A stretch of DNA of 64,000 nucleotides from NCBI GenBank assembly GCA_024742735.1, contig JANSXV010000001.1, positions 434,001 to 498,000 on the forward strand, written 5' to 3'. This document shows, one piece after another, positions 26,908 to 34,046 of the stretch. The stretch's first letter is position 1; each line of letters opens with the position of its first letter. The notes under the pieces are model-generated. The model saw nothing but the letters and a program-made list of their open reading frames with translations, did no database searches and was not told the DNA's origin. Both the position numbers and the translations under genes were made by a program. The stretch is from Alphaproteobacteria bacterium (GTDB lineage: Bacteria; Pseudomonadota; Alphaproteobacteria; Caulobacterales; Maricaulaceae).

Positions 26908-28448
26908 GCGCTTTTCCTTTCCGCTTCAAGTCCGATGCGCTTGAAGAAGCGCCGGGAATCTTCGCGCACCGCGTGGCGCTTGTCATCGCCCATGCGGTCC
27001 AGCGTCTTGTAGATCATGCCCAGGCGATGATTGCCCCGGAGTTCGTCCTCATTCTCGATCAGGAAGTTCCAGTACAGGTAGTTGAACGGGCAGGCCTCCG
27101 GTCCGTTCTTCTTTGTGACATGATAGCGGCAGGACTTGCAGCTATCGCTCATCTTGTTGATGTAGGCCCCTGACGCCGCATAAGGTTTCGTCGCCATGAG
27201 TCCGCCGTCTGCATAGAGCGCCATGCCATGGGTGTTCGGCGCCTCCACCCATTCATAGGCGTCGGCGTAGACCAGCAGGTACCACTCGTTGACCGCTGCG
27301 GGATCGATGCCGGCGAGCAGGGCGAAATTGCCCGTCACCATGAGGCGCTGGATGTGATGGGCGTAGGCGTGGCGCTTGGTCGTGAGGATCGCATCGCGCA
27401 GGCACGCCATCTCGGTTTCGCCTGTCCAGTAAAATTCCGGAAGCGGTCGCTGGGCGTTCAGCGCATTGCGCTCCAGATAGTCCGGCATGAAGCACCAGTA
27501 GATGCCGCGCACGAACTCGCGCCATCCAAGGATCTGGCGGATGAAACCCTCGACCGCGTTCAGCGGCGCAACACCGTCGTAATAGGCCTTCTCCGCGCGT
27601 TTGCAGACCGTCAGGGGATCAAGGAGGCCGGCGTTGAGATATAGAGAGAGCACCGAGTGGAACAGAAAGGCCTCCCCCTGCTTCATGGCGTCCTGATAGG
27701 CGCCGAAATCGGGAAGGGCCTCTGTGATGAACCAGTCGAGCTGGGCTTCTGCGTCCTCAGCCGTCACCGCGAACCAGAAGTCCTCCAGATCTCCAAAATG
27801 GTCGGAGAAGCGCTGGGCGACCTGATTGATAACCGTGCGGGTGATGTCGTCGGGCTCGACGCGGTGGCGTTCGGGGATCGTGATATCTGGCGGCAGGCGC
27901 TCACGATTGTCGTGGTCGAAATTCCACTGTCCGCCTTCAGGCTGATCGCCATCCATCAAGATGCCGGTTTCGCGCCGCAGCTCGCGATAGAAGTATTCCA
28001 TGGTCAGCCGCTTCTTGCCCTCGGCCCAGGTGTTGAAGCGATCCAGCGGCGCGATGAAGCGATCGTCACGACGAATGTCCACCGGCACGCCGAAGTGTTC
28101 CGACCACCCGCGCATCGCCTCGCGAAGACGATGTTCGCCTGGCTCGACGACCACGACCTTATCGAACCCTCCGCCCTGAAGGGCGCGCTCGACCTCTCCA
28201 GCCAGCGAGCCGGCGTTGGCGTCGTCATCAATGCGGGTGTAGCGCACCGACATCTGCCGGGATTCAAGCTCCGCCGCGAAATGGCGCATGGCGGAGAACA
28301 GAAAGGCGATCTTCTTCTTGTGGTGCTTCACATAGGTCGCTTCTTCGCCGACCTCGGCCATCAGCACGACATCACCCGCCTCATAGTCCCGCAGCGAAGC
28401 CAGAGACGCAGACAGCTGGTCGCCAAGCACCAGGCGGAGCGTCGCCAT
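26904..28448 (-). CDS. FeS-BCP type (6-4) photolyase/cryptochrome (PhrB/CryB family)
   Basis: A 514-residue protein of the iron-sulfur bacterial cryptochrome and photolyase class, which repairs (6-4) photoproducts in Agrobacterium PhrB. It starts RLVLGDQLSASLASL and carries the FAD-domain motifs GWREFVRGIYW and HHIQRLMVTGNFALLAGI. Cysteines at 349, 437, 440 and 453 (TEMACL, SDSCKSCRYH, GPEACPFNYLYW) have exactly the spacing of the four [4Fe-4S] ligands of PhrB. It is thus a second, mechanistically distinct photolyase in this cluster. Overlaps the DUF6134 gene stop by one base; CryB belongs to the RpoE regulon in Rhodobacter. Confidence 0.93.
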   Translation of the reverse strand: MATLRLVLGDQLSASLASLRDYEAGDVVLMAEVGEEATYVKHHKKKIAFLFSAMRHFAAELESRQMSVRYTRIDDDANAGSLAGEVERALQGGGFDKVVVVEPGEHRLREAMRGWSEHFGVPVDIRRDDRFIAPLDRFNTWAEGKKRLTMEYFYRELRRETGILMDGDQPEGGQWNFDHDNRERLPPDITIPERHRVEPDDITRTVINQVAQRFSDHFGDLEDFWFAVTAEDAEAQLDWFITEALPDFGAYQDAMKQGEAFLFHSVLSLYLNAGLLDPLTVCKRAEKAYYDGVAPLNAVEGFIRQILGWREFVRGIYWCFMPDYLERNALNAQRPLPEFYWTGETEMACLRDAILTTKRHAYAHHIQRLMVTGNFALLAGIDPAAVNEWYLLVYADAYEWVEAPNTHGMALYADGGLMATKPYAASGAYINKMSDSCKSCRYHVTKKNGPEACPFNYLYWNFLIENEDELRGNHRLGMIYKTLDRMGDDKRHAVREDSRRFFKRIGLEAERKSA

Positions 28449-29131
28449 CAGCCCGTGACCGGGTCGGCGCGCCGGACATAGCGAATGGTCTGGCCGCGCG
28501 CCTCGAACTCACAGCCGGCCCAGCGGCCGTTGGCGTCGTAGTACAGATCGACGACCAGCGAGCTCGACAGGCGGATATGGCGGACCTCGATCATGCCGCC
28601 ATCGCCTTCAATCTCGGTCATTCCGAGATCCTCCACCACTGTCTCCATGACCGTGCCATGCTCGGTGTTGAGCATCTGGGTCATCTCGGGCGGGTAGCCA
28701 TGCCAGTGTGAGGAGGACAGGATTTCCGGCTGAAGGGTCAGCGAGACCGGGTTCTCGTCCGGGTCTTCGCCATTAACGCGGATCTCGCCATCCTCCAGGC
28801 GGGCTGAAACCTGGTAGGTGTTTCCGTCCTTCAAAGTCTCCGACTCAAGGCTCAGCAGGCGCCAATCGCGCCAGCGCTCGACCGCGTCATGCTCATACCG
28901 GAAAGCCGTGATGGGACCGAAACCGGCGCGCAGTCGAATCGTGGAGCGGGCGATGATGTCGCCACCATCCCGTTCAAAGCGCACCGCGTGGGAGCCGAAC
29001 TCGATATCGCCCTTTCGGTAGACGTCAAACACGATCTCCTCGCCTGCCGCAGGCTCGGGATAGCCATCAGCGAAAGCAAGCGGGGCGGCGGCGAGCAAAG
29101 CCCCGATCAGGGCGAAAGCGCGAAACAGCAT
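28448..29131 (-). CDS. Secreted DUF6134 family protein
   Basis: A 227-residue protein with an N-terminal signal peptide (MLFRAFALIGALLAAAPLAFA, cut near residue 21). The mature part is a beta-rich domain beginning with GEEIVFDVYRKGDIEFGSH and continuing through IRLRAGFGPITAFRYEHDAVERWRDWRLLSL, typical of DUF6134, which resembles DUF3108-type periplasmic lipid-handling beta-barrels. Function unknown. It is located inside the chrR operon between an SDR and the FeS photolyase and so is probably part of the same stress response, perhaps in the envelope. Confidence 0.85.
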   Translation of the reverse strand: MLFRAFALIGALLAAAPLAFADGYPEPAAGEEIVFDVYRKGDIEFGSHAVRFERDGGDIIARSTIRLRAGFGPITAFRYEHDAVERWRDWRLLSLESETLKDGNTYQVSARLEDGEIRVNGEDPDENPVSLTLQPEILSSSHWHGYPPEMTQMLNTEHGTVMETVVEDLGMTEIEGDGGMIEVRHIRLSSSLVVDLYYDANGRWAGCEFEARGQTIRYVRRADPVTG

Positions 29132-29134
29132 GGA

Positions 29135-29857
29135 TTATCCTTTCGTGCGCACACGGGACCGGCCGCCATCGACCGGGAAGACCTGGCCGGTGATCCAGCC
29201 AGCCTCATCAGACAACAGGAAGGCGGCAAGCGCCGCAGCGTCGTCAGCTTTGCCCAGGCGCTCCAGGGCATGCATCTTGGCCAGGCCGTCGCGCATCTTG
29301 TCATTGGACAGAAGCGGCTGGGCGATGCCGGTGTCGAGAAGGCTGGGCGCGACGGCGTTGATGCGCGCCTTGGGCGCCCATTCTGCAGCAACCGCCCGCG
29401 TCAGGCCTTCCACAGCGCCCTTCGCCATGGAGATCGCTGCGTGGCTGACAAAGCCCTGCCCCACCGCAACGGTCGAGAACAGCACCGCCGACCCGTCATT
29501 CTTCTTCAAGTGAGGCTCCGCCAGGCGCAGCGCCTCGGCGGCGGAAACGGCATTGAGCTCGATGCTCTCGCGCGCCATGTCGCGTGTCATGCGGCGCAGC
29601 GGCGCCAGGTCGATCGAGCCGGCCGCGAATGCGAGCCCGGCCAGATCACCGTCGTCCGCGGCGGCTTCGACGGCGGCCTCGATCTGGTCGCTGTCCAGAA
29701 CGTCGCATGCCTTGAACGGAGCATCGAGCTCCTTGGCCAGGGCGCCTAATGCATCCTCATCGCGTCCGGCGAGGAAGACCTTGCCTCCGCGCGCATTCAG
29801 CTTGCGTGCGAGCGCTGAACCAACACCGCCCGTCGCTCCGAAAATCAATGTCGTCAT
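29135..29857 (-). CDS. SDR-fold protein lacking the catalytic tyrosine
   Basis: A 240-residue Rossmann-fold SDR with a clear cofactor motif (LIFGATGGVGSALA, residues 4-17) and the C-terminal INAVAPSLLDTGIA and DEAGWITGQVFPVDGG motifs. At the active site Ser128 is present (FSTVAVG) but the YxxxK motif reads ISMAK (142-146), so Tyr is replaced by Ile while Lys is kept. Activity may be altered or lost. I use the ATG at 29857, preceded by GAGGTGG; the frame is open to 29968 without support. Second gene of the chrR operon. Confidence 0.85.
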   Translation of the reverse strand: MTTLIFGATGGVGSALARKLNARGGKVFLAGRDEDALGALAKELDAPFKACDVLDSDQIEAAVEAAADDGDLAGLAFAAGSIDLAPLRRMTRDMARESIELNAVSAAEALRLAEPHLKKNDGSAVLFSTVAVGQGFVSHAAISMAKGAVEGLTRAVAAEWAPKARINAVAPSLLDTGIAQPLLSNDKMRDGLAKMHALERLGKADDAAALAAFLLSDEAGWITGQVFPVDGGRSRVRTKG

Positions 29858-29877
29858 GACCACCTCGTGGTCTGCTG

Positions 29878-30537
29878 TCAGAAAAGGCGGCCCAGCACTC
29901 GGTCGGCCAGGGCCAGAATGGGGTTGGTCGGCTTTAACTGCCCGAACTCGACGACCAGGCAGAGGCACGCCTCCTCCCCATCAACGACCGGCCGGTGCAT
30001 ATGCCCGGACGCGGCATGGCAAACCTCGCCGGGGCCATAGCGGCCAACCTCATCGCGGAACGCCCCGGACATAACCAGCGTGAGCTCGTCGCCCCCGTGA
30101 GCGTGTTCCGGCGCCCGCCACCCGACTGGAAGCTTCAGAAGGCGGACGTGCACGCCCGGCTCGCAGAGCGAGTGGATGACATATTCTTCCATACCGCCGA
30201 AACGGCGGTCCCAGACGATCGGCTCTCCATCGGAAAGAATGCGCTCAAGGGCCCTGGGAAAGACGCTTGATTGTGTGACCGCCTCGCCTGCGGCGGCTGT
30301 TTCGAAGCCGCCGAGTTCGGCCACCGTCCGCGTGTAGAGGTCTATGCTGACCGGAGCGACCGGACCACATTCAAGCAAAGCGCCGAACGCTGTCTCGGCG
30401 GCGCTGAGCCGGCCGGCGGCGTCGTCGTTCAGCTCCGCCTGACAGGCGGCCAGAACGCGCACGGCGACCGGCGCCGCCCCTGAAGCGGCGTCCAGTACAA
30501 GGCCCTCATCGAGCAGGGTGTTTAGTTTGTGTGTCAT
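29878..30537 (-). CDS. chrR: ChrR-like cupin protein (RpoE anti-sigma factor family)
   Basis: A 219-residue protein (from the ATG at 30537) with a short N-terminal anti-sigma-like region and a C-terminal cupin. Numbering from the GTG at 30540, the cupin zinc ligands of Rhodobacter ChrR are conserved: HxHGGDE (His146, His148, Glu152) and the His of HMHRP (His182). In the N-terminal zinc site (His-His-Cys-Cys in ChrR) only two ligands remain (His4, Cys33); the other two align with Val29 and Glu36. No ECF sigma gene lies next to it, unlike the usual rpoE-chrR pair. It heads a five-gene operon under an RpoE-type promoter that overlaps its start. Confidence 0.8.
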   Translation of the reverse strand: MTHKLNTLLDEGLVLDAASGAAPVAVRVLAACQAELNDDAAGRLSAAETAFGALLECGPVAPVSIDLYTRTVAELGGFETAAAGEAVTQSSVFPRALERILSDGEPIVWDRRFGGMEEYVIHSLCEPGVHVRLLKLPVGWRAPEHAHGGDELTLVMSGAFRDEVGRYGPGEVCHAASGHMHRPVVDGEEACLCLVVEFGQLKPTNPILALADRVLGRLF

Positions 30538-30544
30538 CACTCAG

Positions 30545-30573
30545 TTCTACGTGCCGCCAAGCTAGACGGATCA
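30545..30573 (-). promoter_or_regulatory. RpoE/ChrR-type sigma promoter of the chrR operon
   Basis: On the minus strand TGATCC (30573-30568), an 18-base spacer and TAGAA (30549-30545). Spacing and -35 are identical to the promoter at 21114-21142. Initiation 6-7 bases past the -10 would fall at 30540-30537, on the start codon itself, predicting a leaderless mRNA. Confidence 0.75.
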
Positions 30574-30656
30574 CATGAATGAGAGCGCTTTTTCATCACG
30601 TTGCACATCGCACGTCACGCGCCTAGCCTCCGCGCCGACAGTTCAAGGAGCCGCCC

Positions 30657-31661
30657 ATGTCCGCCCCCGCCCGTTCGATCATCGATCTCATCGGTCACAC
30701 GCCGCTTCTGCGTCTGAACAAGGTGTCTCAGGAAACCGGCTGCGAGATTCTCGGCAAGGCCGAGTTTCTCAATCCGGGCGGTTCAGTGAAAGACCGTGCG
30801 GCGCTTGGCATCATTCGTGAAGCGGAGAAATCCGGCGCGCTCAAACCGGGCGGCACGATCGTGGAAGGCACCGCCGGCAATACCGGAATCGGTCTGGCCA
30901 TGGTCGGCCGCGCGCTCGGCTATCGCGTCGTGATCGTGTTTCCGCGTACCCAGTCCAAGGAAAAAGCCGACGCGATCCGGCTCATGGGCGCCGAGCTGAT
31001 CATGGTCGATGCGGTGCCCTACTCCAATCCCAACCACTATGCCCGCTATTCCGGCCGCCTGGCCGAAGAGCTGAACGCCAGCGAGCCCAACGGGGCGATC
31101 TGGGCCAACCAGTTCGACAACACCGCAAACCGGCTCGCCCATGCTCAAACCACCGGGCCGGAGATCTGGGACCAGACGGGCGGCAAGGTCGACGCCTTCG
31201 TCGCAGCCGTCGGCTCAGGCGGCACGATCGCGGGGGTGTCCGACGCCCTGAAGACGCGCTCAAAAGACGTGAAGATCGCTCTGGCTGATCCCGGCGGCGC
31301 AGCCCTCTACGGCTATTACGCGCACGGCGAGTTGAAGGCGGAAGGCACGTCGATCACCGAAGGCATCGGCCAGAGCCGGATCACCGCCAACCTTGAAGGC
31401 GCGGAGATCGATGAGGCGTTCCGTATCCCGGACGAAGAGGCGCTTAAGATCCTCTACGATCTGGTGCTGGAGGAAGGACTTTGCCTTGGCGGTTCAGCCG
31501 GGATCAATATCGCAGGCGCAGTGCGCATGGCGCGCAAGCTCGGCCCCGGCCACACCATCGTCACCATCCTGTGTGACCACGGATCGCGCTATCAGTCCAA
31601 GCTCTACAATCCCGAATTCTTGAAGGAAAAGGGGCTGCCGACTCCGCCCTGGCTCAACTGA
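30657..31661 (+). CDS. cysK: Cysteine synthase A (O-acetylserine sulfhydrylase)
   Basis: A 334-residue PLP enzyme making cysteine from O-acetylserine and sulfide. It has LIGHTPLLRLNKVS, the PLP lysine in FLNPGGSVKDRAAL, the substrate loop EGTAGNTGIGLAM and the glycine-rich PLP-phosphate loop VGSGGTIAGVSDALK. Slightly longer than E. coli CysK (323). AAGGAG lies eight bases before the ATG. Transcribed divergently from chrR, so its promoter overlaps the RpoE-type site. Confidence 0.94.
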   Translation: MSAPARSIIDLIGHTPLLRLNKVSQETGCEILGKAEFLNPGGSVKDRAALGIIREAEKSGALKPGGTIVEGTAGNTGIGLAMVGRALGYRVVIVFPRTQSKEKADAIRLMGAELIMVDAVPYSNPNHYARYSGRLAEELNASEPNGAIWANQFDNTANRLAHAQTTGPEIWDQTGGKVDAFVAAVGSGGTIAGVSDALKTRSKDVKIALADPGGAALYGYYAHGELKAEGTSITEGIGQSRITANLEGAEIDEAFRIPDEEALKILYDLVLEEGLCLGGSAGINIAGAVRMARKLGPGHTIVTILCDHGSRYQSKLYNPEFLKEKGLPTPPWLN

Positions 31662-31665
31662 AGCC

Positions 31666-32724
31666 TCACCGGAAGGGCGGCGCGTACAGCAGTCCGCCCC
31701 GGGTCCACTGGGCATTCAGCCCGCGACGCAAGCCGAGCGCGCTGCCGGTCCCCAGGTGGCGTTCGAAGATTTCACCGTAATTGCCCCGGGCTTCGATCGC
31801 CTTCATGGCGAAGTCGGGCGAGAGACCGAGCGCCGCCCCGATCTCATCCTCGGCGCCAAGCAAGCGAAGGACTTCGGGATTGCGCGCGTCTTGCGCCTGG
31901 GCGGCGGCGTTGGACGCCGTCAAGCCGTATTCCTCGGCCGCAATCAGGGCGAACAGCACCCACCGGGCCGCCTCGGCGAAGTCGGGATCGCTGGCGCGCA
32001 CGACCGGGCCCAGAGGCTCCTTGGAGATCACGTCCGGCAGGATCACATGGTCTTCCGGCCCGTCCAGGCTGCGACGCAAACCGGCCAGGGACGAGACGTC
32101 ATTGGTGAAGGCCTCGCACTGTCCCTCGGAGTAGGCCTGCAGCCCCTCCTGTGGGGTATCGACCAGAACTTCTTCAAAGCTCAGTCCGTAGGTCGCGGCG
32201 TAGTCGTCAAGATTGAGGGCCGTGGTCGTGGCCGGCATGACGCAGATGCGCGCGCCGTCCAGCTCGCGCGCGCTTGCAACGCCAAGGTCGCGGGGCGTCA
32301 GGAAGCCCTGCCCGTCGTAATAATACGTGCCGACAAACGTCACATCGCGCTGGGCGTCGCGTGCGAAGGTCCAGCTGGTGTTGCGCAAAAGGATGTCGGC
32401 GCGCCCGTCACTGAGCGCCTCAAAGCGCTCCGCCGTGGTCAGCGGCACGAAGTCTACGGCGTCCGCGTCGCCCAGGAAGGCCGCAGCGTAGGCATGGCAG
32501 AGATCGACCTCGAAGCCGCGCCATTCACCGTCCTGCTCTTCGGCGAAGCCGGCAAGTCCGGTATCGACGCCGCATCGCAGCATGCCGCGCTCGCGCACCT
32601 CCGCCAGCGTCCCGCCGACCGCCGCCAGATCGCTCTGAGAGGCCGCAAATCCCAACGCGAAGGCCGTCGCGGCGCGCGCCAGACGGCGAGGTCTGAACAG
32701 GTCGAACAAGGTGGGCGCTGTCAT
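31666..32724 (-). CDS. Amino-acid ABC transporter substrate-binding protein (family 3)
   Basis: A 352-residue periplasmic binding protein resembling general L-amino-acid binding proteins such as AapJ. The N-terminal basic/hydrophobic stretch to about residue 35 looks like a signal peptide. The SBP family 3 core includes LAEVRERGMLRCGVDTGLAGFAEEQDGEWRGFEVDLCHAYAAAFLGD and DILLRNTSWTFARDAQRDVTF. No permease or ATPase gene lies beside it, so it is an orphan here; partners may be elsewhere. Convergent with cysK and divergent from metC. Confidence 0.9.
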   Translation of the reverse strand: MTAPTLFDLFRPRRLARAATAFALGFAASQSDLAAVGGTLAEVRERGMLRCGVDTGLAGFAEEQDGEWRGFEVDLCHAYAAAFLGDADAVDFVPLTTAERFEALSDGRADILLRNTSWTFARDAQRDVTFVGTYYYDGQGFLTPRDLGVASARELDGARICVMPATTTALNLDDYAATYGLSFEEVLVDTPQEGLQAYSEGQCEAFTNDVSSLAGLRRSLDGPEDHVILPDVISKEPLGPVVRASDPDFAEAARWVLFALIAAEEYGLTASNAAAQAQDARNPEVLRLLGAEDEIGAALGLSPDFAMKAIEARGNYGEIFERHLGTGSALGLRRGLNAQWTRGGLLYAPPFR

Positions 32725-32792
32725 TGCGAGGCCGCCCTTTTCAGCGATATCGAGACTTGCAGGGTGTAACGAACCGTGGATGCTCAGTCGAC

Positions 32793-33929
32793 ATGAAACG
32801 CGATACGCGCCTTATCCATTCCGGCCGCCCCAAGGGCGCGGACGGCTATGTGAACGCACCGGTCGGACGAGCCTCCACGGTCCTCGCCCCGTCCACCGAC
32901 GAGCTCTACGGCCCGACCCCGCCGCGCCGCCATTATGGCCGCGGTGGCGTCAGCCCTAATGGCGAACTGCGCCGCGCGCTGTGCGAGCTGTATGAGGCCG
33001 ACCACTGCGCATTGGCTTCCTCCGGGCTGGCCGCCGTCGTTCTTGCGATCAGAACGGCCATAGACGGGCCGGGCGAAGTGCTGATCACCGACAGCGTCTA
33101 TGGCCCGGTGCGCCGCTTCTGCGATGAGGAGCTGCCGCGCCTGGGCGTCACCCCGCGCTACTACGATCCGCGGATCGGCGCCGGCATCAAGCAGCTGACC
33201 AGTGATCAGACCCGGATGATCCTGCTGGAATCACCAGGCTCGCTGACCTTTGAGGTGCAGGACATCGCCGCCATCGCCGAAGCCGCACAGGCGGTGGGCG
33301 CGAAGACCGTCATCGACGATACCTGGAGCGCCGGTGTCCTGATGAACCCGCTCGACCACGGGATCGACTACGCCGCCCAGGCCCTGACGAAATATGTCGG
33401 CGGGCATTCAGACTTCCTGGCCGGCGCCGTCACCGCCCGGAGCGAGGCCGCTGAGGCCCTGCGATCTCGCGAGAGTCTTTACGGACAGCATGTCTCCCCC
33501 GACGACGCGTTTCTGGCGCTCCGCGGGTTCCGGACCCTGTCACTTCGGTTGGAGCGCTCAGGGGCGAACAGCGTGATTCTCGCCGAGCGGCTGGCTGAGC
33601 TGCCAGCCGTCGCCCATGTGCTTCATCCAGCACATGAGAAGTTTCCAGATAATGCTCTATATAAAAAATACTTTTCGGGGCCCGCCGGCTGCTTCTCCAT
33701 CGTTCTGGACGGTGTCAGCCCACGCGACGGCGAGACCATGGCGGAGCGGCTGACGCTGTTCGGCATGGGCTTTTCCTGGGGCGGGTTCGAAAGCCTTGTT
33801 CTGCCCTGCGACCGTCAGATCCGCCGCACGGCGGTCCCCTGGAAGGAGGATGGCGCTCTGCTGCGCTTCGCCATCGGGCTGGAGGACGTCGATGATCTCT
33901 GGGCCGATCTGGAGCAGGCTTTCGCCTGA
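32793..33929 (+). CDS. metC: Cystathionine beta-lyase
   Basis: A 378-residue PLP-dependent Cys/Met metabolism enzyme converting cystathionine to homocysteine. Family motifs: DTRLIHSGRP at the N-terminus, ASSGLAAVVLAI, ESPGSLTFEVQDI, the IDDTWSAGVL Asp, and the PLP lysine in ALTKYVGGHSDFLAG. The C-terminal SWGGFESLVLPCD is typical of MetC. I use the ATG at 32793; the open frame from 32724 precedes the similarity. Close to cysK, giving a small sulfur amino-acid neighbourhood. Confidence 0.93.
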   Translation: MKRDTRLIHSGRPKGADGYVNAPVGRASTVLAPSTDELYGPTPPRRHYGRGGVSPNGELRRALCELYEADHCALASSGLAAVVLAIRTAIDGPGEVLITDSVYGPVRRFCDEELPRLGVTPRYYDPRIGAGIKQLTSDQTRMILLESPGSLTFEVQDIAAIAEAAQAVGAKTVIDDTWSAGVLMNPLDHGIDYAAQALTKYVGGHSDFLAGAVTARSEAAEALRSRESLYGQHVSPDDAFLALRGFRTLSLRLERSGANSVILAERLAELPAVAHVLHPAHEKFPDNALYKKYFSGPAGCFSIVLDGVSPRDGETMAERLTLFGMGFSWGGFESLVLPCDRQIRRTAVPWKEDGALLRFAIGLEDVDDLWADLEQAFA

Positions 33930-33990
33930 CGCATAGCCAGCTTGCACGCCCGCCCTTGCTGGCGGCGTCCGGACATGTGAGGGGGAGCGC

Positions 33991-34022
33991 GCGCGGTTCG
34001 CAAGGGCCGCGCTTTTTGTTTT
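33991..34022 (+). terminator. Rho-independent terminator after metC
   Basis: GCGCGG (33991-33996), ten-base loop, CCGCGC (34007-34012) followed by TTTTTGTTTT. It lies 60 bases after the metC stop and before the SulP gene. Confidence 0.75.
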
Positions 34023-34046
34023 CAAGATTGGCCCACAGGCTTTCCC

